The notes: generated by a model not told the origin, from the sequence alone. Shown: positions 44,679 through 55,299, counted from the first letter of the stretch. The stretch: DNA of 64,000 bases from Saccharopolyspora gloriosae (GCF_022828475.1 NZ_CP059557.1:2046001-2110000); one strand, 5' to 3'. Numbers and translations: made by a program.

Positions 44679-45674
44679 GTGGATCAGCGCACACTCGGCT
44701 CGGGCGGCCTCCGCGTCTCGGCGGTCGGCCTGGGCTGCATGGGGATGTCCGCCTTCTACGGCCCCCGGGACGAGGAGACCTCCCTCGCCACCCTGCACCA
44801 CGCCCTCGACCTGGGCGTCACCTTCTTCGACACCTCGGACGCCTACGGCTCCGGACACAACGAGGAACTCCTCGCCCGCGTGCTGGGCGCCCGGCGCTCC
44901 GAGGCCGTGGTGGCCACCAAGTTCGGCATCCGCTCGGTCGGCCCCGGCGGCACTGCCGGAGGCGCGGTGATCGATTCCACCCCGGAGTACGCCCGACAGG
45001 CCTGCGACGCCTCGCTGTCCCGGCTCGGCGCCGACCACATCGACCTCTACTACCTGCACCGCCGCAACCCCGAGGTCCCGATCGAGGACACTGTGGGCGC
45101 GATGGCGGAACTGGTGCAGGCAGGGAAGGTCCGCCACCTCGGGCTGTCCGAGGTCAACGCCGACACCCTGCGCCGTGCGCACACGGTGCATCCCATTGCC
45201 GCACTGCAGAGCGAGTACTCGCTGTGGGAACGCGGCCTGGAGGAGTCGGTGCTGCCCGCGGCCCGCGAACTCGGTATCGGCGTCGTCCCGTACGCACCGG
45301 TCGGCCGTGGATTCCTGACCGGTGCCCTGACCGACCTGGACGATCTGGCAGAGGACGACTACCGGCGGAGCGACCCACGGTTCCAGGGCGAGAACCTGAA
45401 GCGGAACCTGGTGCTGGTGGAGCGGGTCCGGGAGGTGGCGGCCGGGATCGGCTGCACCCCCGTCCAACTGGCCCTGGCCTGGCTGCTGGCCCAGGACGGG
45501 GACCTGGTCCCGATTCCCGGGACCAAGCGCCAGGCCTACCTCGAGGAGAACGTGGCAGCCGCCGGTGTCGCGCTCACCGCTGGGCAGTTGCGCGAACTGG
45601 GCAGCGCGCTGGCGGGCACCGAGGTGTCCGGAGCGCGCTACGCGGAGACGGCCATGCGCCTTCTGAACACCTGA
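44679..45674 (+). CDS. Aldo-keto reductase
   Basis: A complete 331-residue AKR (AKR13-like): [19 protein letters not shown], then [17 protein letters not shown] with the catalytic Asp and Tyr, [10 protein letters not shown] with Lys and [20 protein letters not shown] with His. NADPH site near [24 protein letters not shown] precedes the GTG 44679. It would reduce a carbonyl of the product and ends the plus operon. Confidence 0.96.
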   Translation: MDQRTLGSGGLRVSAVGLGCMGMSAFYGPRDEETSLATLHHALDLGVTFFDTSDAYGSGHNEELLARVLGARRSEAVVATKFGIRSVGPGGTAGGAVIDSTPEYARQACDASLSRLGADHIDLYYLHRRNPEVPIEDTVGAMAELVQAGKVRHLGLSEVNADTLRRAHTVHPIAALQSEYSLWERGLEESVLPAARELGIGVVPYAPVGRGFLTGALTDLDDLAEDDYRRSDPRFQGENLKRNLVLVERVREVAAGIGCTPVQLALAWLLAQDGDLVPIPGTKRQAYLEENVAAAGVALTAGQLRELGSALAGTEVSGARYAETAMRLLNT

Positions 45675-46067
45675 CGCATTGGCCCCGATTTGCCGAACAC
45701 TGCCCCCACAGGGGCCGACCCGGGGGGCGGGGCCCCTGCCCCGAGAGAGATGAGTAGAGGCAATCAACACATGCCGACTTCGGCGAGCGGCACGGAGAAA
45801 CGGACCAGCGGCAACACTGGCATCGCGCTCCGTGCCGACTCAACAGGCACCCCCACGGATCACCACCCATCGCGATGTACCGATCTGTACCCCGTGCGGA
45901 ACCGACGAAGCCGTACACGATGCGGCAGGAAGACCGCCCGTCCCCTTTGACGCTGGACCCTCCGGGCCAACTGACACCGCCCGGCGCCCATTTCGCACCG
46001 GGAACAACAGTGGGGCGTGCCCAAAGGGCACGCCCCACCTGTGCATCATCAGCGCGGCGAAGCGCCC
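45675..46067. other. Non-coding stretch with perfect hairpin
   Basis: About 390 bp. The notable element is a perfect 12-base stem TGGGGCGTGCCC/GGGCACGCCCCA with an AAA loop (46011-46037), probably the terminator of the plus operon although no T-run follows. No gene seen. Confidence 0.6.
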
Positions 46068-46235
46068 CTACCGGGGGTGCAGCGAGAGGGAGCCCAGCGC
46101 CAGAGTCATCGTGGCGACGAAGGCGCCGGCTCCGGCGGTCACGGCACCCAGGTGGCGCTCCTTTGCCACACAGACGAGGAACGGTGCGGCGATAGCGACG
46201 ACGAGGGAGAAGAGTACGGCGATGACGAAAAGCAT
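46068..46235 (-). CDS. Small two-helix membrane protein, 55 aa
   Basis: An ORF too short for usual gene callers. It starts MLFVIAVLFSLVVAIAAPFL, has a short VCVAKERHLG loop and a second hydrophobic helix (AGAGAFVATMTLALGSLSL), ending HPR. Codon use is GC-rich in third positions. Ribosome site is poor. It is convergent with the aldo-keto reductase, with the hairpin at 46011-46037 between. Function unknown. Confidence 0.6.
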   Translation of the reverse strand: MLFVIAVLFSLVVAIAAPFLVCVAKERHLGAVTAGAGAFVATMTLALGSLSLHPR

Positions 46236-46456
46236 CAGTCCCGAAGTTCGCCTGCATGCTAGGCAGCCTCAGCCCGACCACCTGACAACAGTGGTCACCA
46301 GCTGAGGATTTGCCGACGTTTCAGATCCGTACGGAGCCGCCCCGCGCCTCTCTCGGCTACCTCGTGAGAGGAAGTCCCATGTGGCCGACCCGGCCGTGGT
46401 CGTCCAACTCGGTTGCCACCGACCACAGCAGTCTGAGACTTAGATTCGTGCACTGA

Positions 46457-46741
46457 GCGCACTGGTCCATTCGAGCGGGGCATGGAGCCGACACGATCGG
46501 TGATCTGCGACTGAGTGAAGGTGCCCCAGTGTCGCAAATGGGCGAATTGACAAGGCTCGTGTTCAAGCTGTGCGGCAAACCGCCTGGTGGGAGGCGGCGT
46601 ATGGGAGGAAATTGGGAGGCGCTAAGTGCACTGAACCGCGCTGAACGGGTGGGGGTGTCTCTGAGCTGCACCGCCACCTGCTGAAGTTACTTCTGTGCAG
46701 GTCAGGGCGATGTCGACAGCTACCTTGACACGGTAGAGGTC
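46457..46741. repeat. Dispersed repeat R, copy 2
   Basis: Homologous to 8510-8800 in the same orientation, differing by substitutions and short indels. It ends about 150 bp before mini-array 2. No coding content is recognised. Confidence 0.85.
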
Positions 46742-46889
46742 ACTCGAGGTCATTGGCCGACAGAGCGGTGGTCTGCGAGCCGACGCGTTCGGCCGTGATC
46801 CTAAAAGGCGATGCGTGATGTTCTCCCGAGAATCGGCTTGGTTTTTGTGTTGCCCGGGTTGCGTGTTGGTTTTCGTGATGGCGGCCGAC

Positions 46890-47040
46890 GGGAACCACCC
46901 CGGGGTGCGCGGGTCGACTGATCGACGAACAGCTTCAGCCCCTCCATGGCCGATCCATCCCCGCGTGCGCGGGGCCGACCGTCCGGCGGCGCCGGGCGCG
47001 CTCGGTCGACCGGATCCATCCCCGCGTGCGCGGGGCCGAC
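46890..47040 (-). CRISPR. Type I-E mini-CRISPR array 2, 3 repeats and 2 spacers
   Basis: Repeats of 29 bases at 46890, 46951 and 47012 with 32-base spacers. The repeat is that of array 1 with GGATCC in place of GGAACC at the start; the leftmost copy is degenerate, again marking the trailer. The leader-side sequence from 47041 is the same as beside array 1. The spacers differ from array 1. Confidence 0.9.
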
Positions 47041-47300
47041 ACTTCTTGACCTGGTGGTTTATCTCGAGAAGGTCTGGTTTTCATTCACTCCGGATCGCGG
47101 GCCGGCGTGGAGCTTGGTCGTCGGGTTCTTGGGCTCTCGGTTCGCAGTGCGGCGGCGTAGGCGGGTGTGGGCGTTGTTGTGAAGATCACCTGACTGGGTG
47201 GCCAGGGAATCCTCCCACTGCGCGACCCCATTTCGCGGGCGCGGACGAAATCCTCCCAAAAATCGGCACAGCCGGTCCGGGGAGATCCACTACGAGATCG
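47041..47300 (-). promoter_or_regulatory. CRISPR leader of array 2
   Basis: Sequence beginning ACTTCTTGACCTGGTG, nearly the same as 14338 onward. Conservation beside a different set of spacers supports a shared leader. Confidence 0.7.
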
Positions 47301-47313
47301 ACACCGCAACATC

Positions 47314-47359
47314 AAAAAGCCCGCTGACCTGCACTTTCGTGCTAGATCAGCGGGCTTTC
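47314..47359. terminator. Bidirectional terminator hairpin, copy 2
   Basis: The same hairpin as at 14611-14656, with an intact GGGCTTT side (copy 1 has GGGCTTCC). Confidence 0.8.
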
Positions 47360-47365
47360 GTGACC

Positions 47366-47408
47366 GTCGGGACGGCGGGATTCGAACCCACGACCCCTTG
47401 ACCCCCAG
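47366..47408 (-). other. tRNA-Pro(GGG) 3' fragment, attachment-site copy 2
   Basis: Identical 43 bases to 14663-14705, from anticodon loop to discriminator base on the minus strand. Identity ends at the same base, and no tRNA 5' half follows. It is the right boundary of the island. Since neither copy is a whole tRNA, the intact gene should lie beyond the right edge of the window. Confidence 0.85.
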
Positions 47409-47677
47409 TAGTGGGGTGGATCTCAAGGCATGAGTTTGTGTTCAGTGCCAGGCGCGTGCGCACGGCGCGGTATGGGGCGACCTGGCAGAAGATACCCGGC
47501 GAAGGGCTTCGATCACCTGGCTACCTCATGCCGGTTCGGATGCATTTGTGTGGACGCCAGTTAGACGGGGGTGGGTAGCGTGGTTGTTTGGTAGCGACTT
47601 CGAAGGTCGCGAGTCAGCTTGCGCGCAGGTTCAGCGCCGATGCGAAGTTCGCGTCGGAGGACCTCGGCGGAGATCGG

Positions 47678-48283
47678 TCACTGGTGTTTCGCCCAGTGCT
47701 CGGTGTCCAAACGGCAGGCCGCAGCCAGGAGCGGGCCCCCTGCATCTTCGGTCTCTGAGAGTACGGCGACGGTGTCGTCGTCGTTGTGATCAGTAGGGCC
47801 GTTCTCGTGAGAAGGGCGCGTTGGTTCCACTGCTGATTGTGATTCAGCATCGAGGGACTGGTCATGCTGAGGGTGCTCGGAGATCTCATAAATCGCCTGC
47901 AGCAAGTTGGGGCCGACCTCTGCCCACCCGATTAGCAACAGTGGTCCGACTGCGTCGAAGGCGGCTTTGCCGAACTGGCCAGCGCACACTGGTTCGGCCA
48001 CGTTTAGGGCCAGAGTGACAATGCTGGCAAACATCAACAAACGTTGGGCGGGACGCAGTTGGTCCGGGGTTGCTCCGTGGAGGGCCAAGTGCCGGGTACC
48101 GACCAGCAAGCCAAGAACGGACAGATCGACGGCGGGCGCAACCAGTGGTGCCACGTACGGCGGCACTCCGAGCCTCAGGCCCAGGCCAAGGACGTTGCCG
48201 AATCCGAACAGGAATGTCAGTGCGACGACAGTTCCAATGATCACTGTCAACGAACGCAGGACAGTGTCGCGGGTGGTGGTCAT
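47678..48283 (-). CDS. Spd-type spread protein (DUF2637-like)
   Basis: A 201-residue membrane protein with four hydrophobic helices (TVIIGTVVALTFLFGFGNVL, LVAPAVDLSVLGLLVG, LMFASIVTLALNVAEPV, AVGPLLLIGWAEVGP). A polar C-terminal tail follows. The PAVDLSVLGLLVG segment and overall layout are those of SpdA/DUF2637 proteins, which help spread conjugative plasmids and integrative elements along the mycelium. It is evidence of an actinomycete integrative element right of the att site. No tra or rep gene is in the window. Confidence 0.75.
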   Translation of the reverse strand: MTTTRDTVLRSLTVIIGTVVALTFLFGFGNVLGLGLRLGVPPYVAPLVAPAVDLSVLGLLVGTRHLALHGATPDQLRPAQRLLMFASIVTLALNVAEPVCAGQFGKAAFDAVGPLLLIGWAEVGPNLLQAIYEISEHPQHDQSLDAESQSAVEPTRPSHENGPTDHNDDDTVAVLSETEDAGGPLLAAACRLDTEHWAKHQ

Positions 48284-48329
48284 CCCAGGTCACCAGCCTG
48301 GGCGCGCCGCCGACGAGCGATGGTGAACC

Positions 48330-49085
48330 GTGCCGATAGTCGCAGCTCACGGCCGGAACAGCGCTGTGACGATGCTGTACGTGCCCCCGGCCCGCAACGA
48401 GATCCTGCTGTACTTCGGGGAGCTCTGCGAGCAGCGCCGCCGCAACCCAAGCGAGGACGTGATCAGCGTGCTGGCCACTAGCCGCATCGATGGCGAGCTG
48501 CTCTCCGACGACGACATCGTCCTCAACTGCTACAGCCTGATCATTGGCGGCGACGAGACCAGCCGGCTGTCGATGATCGACGCGGTGCACACACTCGCCA
48601 ACGAGGACGACCAGTGGGCGTGTTTGAAGGGCCGGCAGGTCGACGTGGACACGGCCGTCGAGGAGGTGCTGCGGTGGGCGAGTCCCACCATGCACTTCGG
48701 CCGCCGCGCGGTGCGCGACGTCGAGCTGCACGGCCGCATGATCCGCGCGGACGACATCGTCACGTTGTGGCACAGCTCGGCGAACCGGGACGAGCGGGTA
48801 TTCGCTGAGCCCAACACGTTCGACTTGGCCCGAGCACCCAACAAGCATCTGGCCTTCGGTCACGGCCCGCACTACTGCCTGGGCGCGTACCTGGCCAAAG
48901 TGGAGGTAGCCGAAATGCTGTCTGCACTGCGCGATTTCGCTACCGGTTTCGACATCGCCGGTCCGATCCAGCGGATCCACTCCAACTTCCTGACCGGCAT
49001 CAGTAGCCTTCCGGTCCGGTTGATGCCGGATACCGCAGGGCTGGCGCAGCACCGTGCGGCACAGCCGACGGGATCCGACCGATGA
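48330..49085 (+). pseudogene. N-terminally truncated cytochrome P450
   Basis: About 250 residues corresponding to the C-terminal 60% of a P450. It has the I-helix LIIGGDETSR, ExxR as EEVLRWASP and the haem loop FGHGPHYCLGAYLAK with its Cys. The distal half is intact, but everything before the H-I region is missing. The break lies just after the spd promoter region, so a rearrangement joined the two. A haem-binding but non-functional product is expected. Confidence 0.85.
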
Positions 49086-49243
49086 ACCGCTCCGCGCTGA
49101 TCCACCGGCACAGCGCAAAGAAGATCGGAAATCTCACCCGATCCCAGTGTGCGGTGCTGAAACGAGAACACAAGAACCCCCGTCGTTGTGGTCGCAGTTT
49201 CCTCTTTTGGGGGATTTTTCCGTGGAACTATTTCGATTATTGA
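49082..49243 (+). CDS. Small ORF with aromatic C-terminus; candidate RiPP precursor
   Basis: A 53-residue ORF. Its ATG overlaps the P450 stop by four bases (ATGA) and its TGA overlaps the ribosome site of the radical SAM gene. The first 39 residues are basic and polar (MNRSALIHRHSAKKIGNLTR, later REHKNPRRCGR). The last 14 are SFLFWGIFPWNYFDY-like, with nine aromatic residues. A leader plus hydrophobic core is the layout of precursor peptides for P450- or radical-SAM-modified RiPPs. No known precursor family is recognised; it may be only coupling sequence. Confidence 0.45.
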   Translation: MNRSALIHRHSAKKIGNLTRSQCAVLKREHKNPRRCGRSFLFWGIFPWNYFDY

Positions 49244-49253
49244 GGTGATTGCG

Positions 49254-51167
49254 TTGCGCGTAGGATTTGTTAATATGCCTTTTGCTGACTGGAATCGGCC
49301 ATCGTTTGCGTTGAGTCAACTTGCCACGCTGCTGAACCAGCGCTTCGATGATGCGGTTTCGGCGGATGTCCACTATCTCAACCAGGACATCGCGCAGTAT
49401 ATCGGCGCACCACTCTATGAGTCGATCTCCGTCTCCGCCGACCATGTGAACACCGGTCTCGGCGACTGGTTGTTCCGTCAGATCGCCTTTCCGGACGCGT
49501 CGGACAACGCGGCGGAGTATTTCCGGCGGTTCTACCGCGGACAGCGCTGGACGGCGTTCCGAGAGCGGATCCTCGAACTTCGTTCAGGACTGCGCCAATT
49601 CCTCACAGACCTGCTGGATTGCCACCACGTCTTCGATGCTGATGTCGTCGGCTTCAGTTCGATGTTTGCCCAGCACGTGCCCTGTCTGGCCGCCGCTCGG
49701 CTGATCAAGGACCACAACCCGAACGCGATCGTGGTGATTGGCGGCGCCAACTGCGAAGCCCCGATGGGCTCCGTCATCGCCGAACACGTGCCCGCCGTGG
49801 ACTTCGTGTTTTCCGGTCCTGCGCTGGACACGTTCACCGAGTTCATGCGGCACGTGCTGGATGGGCGACCGGAGGCCGCCGACGCCATCCCAGGCGTGGT
49901 GTCCCGGCGCAACTGCCATGACCCCAAATTCGCCGCCGCGGTCGGGCGGGATCACGACATCAACGACCTGATTCGGCCCGACTATGCGAGTTTTCTGAAC
50001 GCGTTGGACGACCACCCGGACCTGCGCCGCACCGGTTCGAGCGAGCCCATGCTCTTCTTCGAGACGTCTAGGGGATGCTGGTGGGGCGAACGCTCGCACT
50101 GCACGTTCTGCGGTCTCAACGGACAGAGCATGGGCTATCGAGCGATGGCGCCAGAGGCAGCCATCGACCAGTTCAAATGGCTTTTCGGTTTCGCGTCGGA
50201 TTATCCAAAGTTGTTCTGTACCGACAACGTAATGCCTCGGCACTACCCGAAAGAAGTGTTCGCGGCCCTCGACCCGCCGCCGGGGACGTCGATCTTCTAC
50301 GAGGTGAAGTTGCCGTTAAGCCGCAAGGACCTGGCCCGGATGGCGTCGGGAGCGGTGACTGCGGTCCAGCCAGGCATCGAAGCGCTGGCCACCTCCACGC
50401 TGAAACTGATGCGCAAGGGAACCACTGCATTCCAGAACCTCCAGTTCCTCAAGAGTTGCGTGGAGTTCGGCATCAACCCAGATTGGAATCTCCTGATCGG
50501 CTTCCCCGGCGAGGAGGAGTCGGTCTATCAGACCTACGAACGGATCATTCCGCTGTTGACCCACCTGTCCCCACCCAGCGCGGTATATACCGTGCGGTTC
50601 GACAGGTTCAGCCCTTACTTCACGATGCGGGACGACTACGGACTCGATCTCCGCCCTATGGACTACTACGCGCTGACCTACCCGTTCGATACTGCGGCGC
50701 TGGCTCAGCTCGCCTACTTCTTCGCTGACCATAGCTTCGCCCCGTACATGAGGCAGTCGATCGCCTGGTACGACAGGTTGCGTGCGCTGGTGGATAACTG
50801 GCGGGACGCGCGGTTGGGCGACGGCGCGACACCGCGTGAGTTGCGCCTGATCGGGTCGTCCGAGATGGGCTGGTCGATCCGTGATTCGCGCGACGGCACA
50901 ACAGCCGATCATCCTGTGGAGGAGCCGACCGTCCGGCTGCTGCACCAACTGTCATCGCCGCGTCGCCGCACGATGTTGTCCGACGATGCCGACGCGGCCG
51001 CACGACTCGACTGGATGACCGAACGCGGTTTTCTCTTTGAGGAGGATGGTCGTGTGCTCAGTCTCGTCCTTGTCGACGCCAACGATTCCGTCGACAACGA
51101 GTCCGACGACCCTCCGGCCGCTGGGCAACGCCTCCTGCTGCCGCTGCTTGGGGAAGTGGACCGGTAA
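49254..51167 (+). CDS. B12-binding radical SAM RiPP maturation protein (TIGR03975-like)
   Basis: About 637 residues. The N-terminal half is a cobalamin-binding domain (DVVGFSSMFAQHVPCLAAARL, then AIVVIGGANCEAP). The radical SAM cluster is SRGCWWGERSHCTFCGLNG, a C-x7-C-x2-C motif typical of RiPP maturation radical SAM protein 1, a group of C-methyltransferases. PNWNLLIGFPGEEESVY-type SAM-site text follows. I choose TTG 49254 (GAGGT nearby) as start, since the protein then opens LRVGFVNMPFADWNRP as relatives do. The adjacent small ORF is the only candidate substrate here. Confidence 0.85.
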   Translation: MRVGFVNMPFADWNRPSFALSQLATLLNQRFDDAVSADVHYLNQDIAQYIGAPLYESISVSADHVNTGLGDWLFRQIAFPDASDNAAEYFRRFYRGQRWTAFRERILELRSGLRQFLTDLLDCHHVFDADVVGFSSMFAQHVPCLAAARLIKDHNPNAIVVIGGANCEAPMGSVIAEHVPAVDFVFSGPALDTFTEFMRHVLDGRPEAADAIPGVVSRRNCHDPKFAAAVGRDHDINDLIRPDYASFLNALDDHPDLRRTGSSEPMLFFETSRGCWWGERSHCTFCGLNGQSMGYRAMAPEAAIDQFKWLFGFASDYPKLFCTDNVMPRHYPKEVFAALDPPPGTSIFYEVKLPLSRKDLARMASGAVTAVQPGIEALATSTLKLMRKGTTAFQNLQFLKSCVEFGINPDWNLLIGFPGEEESVYQTYERIIPLLTHLSPPSAVYTVRFDRFSPYFTMRDDYGLDLRPMDYYALTYPFDTAALAQLAYFFADHSFAPYMRQSIAWYDRLRALVDNWRDARLGDGATPRELRLIGSSEMGWSIRDSRDGTTADHPVEEPTVRLLHQLSSPRRRTMLSDDADAAARLDWMTERGFLFEEDGRVLSLVLVDANDSVDNESDDPPAAGQRLLLPLLGEVDR

Positions 51168-52680
<1,513 letters not shown>

Positions 52681-52859
52681 GAGATTGACGTGACAGTGGA
52701 AGTGCCTACTGGATAGGGATGTGACTCGCTGAAGATCAGGGCTCAATATAGAAGGAACATTTCTGGGTGCGGTTGTTGCAACGAGACGTTGTCGCCGTTC
52801 CCTTTGGGATTCAGCGCCCGCGAATTGTTAGTTCGTCGTTAGCTGATACGGTGCGGTAT

Positions 52860-53200
52860 GTCGAGTCCGAATGTTGAACCGGTGGTGTTGTTAGACGACG
52901 AATGACAGGTGCTGGCGGGCTGGGGGGCGCCGCCGGAAATCTACGCAGGTGTTGGTGGTTCGGGCGCGGGCCGTGTTGCGGTATGTCGCGGGCGGCGCGA
53001 TCGGGCAGGTCGCTGCGGATCTGGGTGCGTCGCTCGCGGCACGGTGTCGAGATGGCGGTCGAGCACCGCCTGGGCGGATTGTCGGATGAGCCGCGGCTGG
53101 GGCGTCTGCGGGTGATCAGCGACGAATGCGGAGCAGGTCGTGACCAAGACATTGGAAGAAAAACCGGCCAGGATACGCACTGGTCGACCCGTCTGGTGTG
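52860..53200 (+). pseudogene. IS630-family transposase N-terminal remnant
   Basis: Frames read in turn TGAGGLGGAAGNLRR-like text, then RHGVEMAVEHRLGGLSDEPR and LGRLRVISDECG, ending THWSTRLV. These match the HTH and linker of IS630 transposases, with several frameshifts; the catalytic domain is absent. Confidence 0.65.
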
Positions 53201-53289
53201 ACGGCTTGCCCGGGCTGCCGGAGGCCACCTGACCCCAATCTACGGTGCAGACCTGCACCGTGCATCTGATGTGGGCGGCGATTGCGCTT

Positions 53290-53700
53290 TGTGCCCTACG
53301 GCGACCGCTAGAAGGTCGCCGCCGTACTCAAACCCATCTACACCGCCCACCGCCGATGCAGCCGAGACCGAGCTGCTTGCCTTCGTCGAATCCGACCTGG
53401 GATGTAAGTACTCAGCGGTGGTCAAGAACAGGGAAAACGCTTGGGAACAGTTCATTTCGTTCCTGGCGTTTTCATCCGAGGTCCGCAAGATCATCAAGAA
53501 TCGGGGGCATTTCCCTCCGACACGCCGTGATCAAGCTGTTGTGGCTGGCTATCCGCGACATCGAAGACAAACGCGCCCGAGGTCGCGCCAAACAACGCGG
53601 ACTTCCCCCACGCCCACGTAACGCCCTCGCCCGCCTGGTCGAAGGAGGCCTCGTCCTCGGCCGGAGACAAGAACTCGGCGTACTGGCCCTGCGCCTCCCC
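53290..53700 (+). pseudogene. IS256-family transposase remnant (1)
   Basis: Segments VLKPIYTAHRR, AETELLAFVESDLGCKYSAV, WEQFISFLAFSSEVRKIIKN, then LRHAVIKLLWLAIRDIEDKR and RGLPPRPRNALARLVEGG. The order is that of an IS256 C-terminus with a deletion before GHFPS and frame changes. Degraded. Confidence 0.75.
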
Positions 53701-53862
53701 GAACGGGTCGAACCCACTTCAACTGACCAACCAAAACCAATTTACACAAACCAATTGACAAGACCGCCGCGGGAGGATCGCGGGCGTGATCAATGTCAGC
53801 GAGCGTCCAGCAGAGGTGGAAGATCGGAAGGTTTCCGGGCATTGGGAATCTCAATGACTGTG

Positions 53863-55065
53863 TCAAGCCGTGGTGGCGAGCGTCGGCGGTATGGGTTCCT
53901 GGTAGAAGGTGCGGTCGCAGAGCATGGCCCAGATCGTGTTGGTGCGTCGTCTGGCGAGCGCGATGACGGCTTGTTTGTGGGACTTACCTTCGGCGCGTTT
54001 GCGCTCATAGAACGTCCGGGATGCCGGGCTGTTCTTCAGACTCGAGAGCGCGGCGAGGTAGCAGGTTCGCATGAGACGCCGGTTGAACCGGCGCGAGCGG
54101 TGGTGGTTGCCGCTGATCCGGCCTGAGTCGCGTGGGGCTGGTGCGAGCCCGGCGACCGAAGCGAGGCGGTCGACGGTCTCGAACGCCGTGAGGTCACCAC
54201 CGGTGTTGGCCAGGAACGTCGCGGCAAGTACGACACCGAATCCGGGCATGCTCAGCAGGATCGGCGCCTCAGGGTGCTGGGCAAAGCACTCCTCGATCTC
54301 GGCGTCCAGCTGGGAGACGTCGACGTCAATCGCCATGATCTGCTCGGCCAGCCGCGCGACTAGCCTGGCACCGACCGTCTGGGTCGCGAGCACCGTCAGC
54401 TGAGCGTGGGCCGCCTCGACAGCCTTGGCCGCGACGTTCGCCGCATTGCGCGTGCCGCGCTTCTGCAGCCAGGCCGTCAAGCGCGTTGTGCCGATTCGCC
54501 GGAGGCCGTCTGGCGTCTGGTACCCGGCGACGAGGATCAGTGGCGCCTTCTTCGAGTAGTCGAACGCCGCTTCCAGCGCCGGGAAGTACTCCAGCAGCGT
54601 GGCCCGCAGCCGGTTGCTCGCCCGGACCCTGTCGAAGATCAGGTCCGTGCGTCGCGCGGTCAACAACCGCAGGTCGGTACTGATCTGGTCACCGCCGCGC
54701 ACGGGTTGCAGGTCGGTGCGCATCCGGGCCTGGTCGGCGATGATCCGGGCGTCCTTGGAGTCAGTCTTGCTGTCGCCTCGGTAGGTCGCTGCGGCATGGT
54801 GAACGATCCTGCCGGGAAGGTAGAGCAGCTGTTGATTCCGGTCGGCCAGCAATGCGATCAGCAGCGCAGCGCCACCGGAGTTCAGATCCGTCGCCCAGAC
54901 GACGTCGTCTCCATCGGCCATCTCCAGGACGGTGGCGATCAGCTGCAACAGCGCAGCCTCGGTGTTGGTCACGCGTCGAGACAGCAACACGCGCCCCGCG
55001 CCGTCGATCACCACGCAATGGTGCGTCCGCTTGCCGGTGTCGACCCCTGCCCACAATGCCGCCAT
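53863..55065 (-). CDS. IS110-family transposase
   Basis: A complete 400-residue DEDD transposase. The N-terminal DEDD domain starts MAALWAGVDTGKRTHH, with DSKDARIIADQARM further on. The C-terminal transposase-20 domain contains LLSMPGFGVVLAATFLANTG and RRFNRRLMRTCYLAALSS. AGGAG lies five bases before ATG 55065. No inactivating change is visible. IS110 elements lack clear inverted repeats, so element ends are not defined. Likely the youngest element of this segment. Confidence 0.93.
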   Translation of the reverse strand: MAALWAGVDTGKRTHHCVVIDGAGRVLLSRRVTNTEAALLQLIATVLEMADGDDVVWATDLNSGGAALLIALLADRNQQLLYLPGRIVHHAAATYRGDSKTDSKDARIIADQARMRTDLQPVRGGDQISTDLRLLTARRTDLIFDRVRASNRLRATLLEYFPALEAAFDYSKKAPLILVAGYQTPDGLRRIGTTRLTAWLQKRGTRNAANVAAKAVEAAHAQLTVLATQTVGARLVARLAEQIMAIDVDVSQLDAEIEECFAQHPEAPILLSMPGFGVVLAATFLANTGGDLTAFETVDRLASVAGLAPAPRDSGRISGNHHRSRRFNRRLMRTCYLAALSSLKNSPASRTFYERKRAEGKSHKQAVIALARRRTNTIWAMLCDRTFYQEPIPPTLATTA

Positions 55066-55299
55066 CTGACTCCTCACCTCACAACCGAAGGGGTCTCCTT
55101 GCGCGGCAGCCACGCCGGCACGTCCTTACCCAACGATCCGTTCGCGCGAGTCTCAATGAGCGGTCGAGCCACCGGCAGGACAGGCGGGCGGCCATTCCCA
55201 GTAAGCCGTCACCGGCCACACCAGCGACCGGATCGGCAGGGCGATCTGAAGCCATACCCGCCTGTCCCAAGGAGAGCGATCAGGACCCTACGACGGCCC

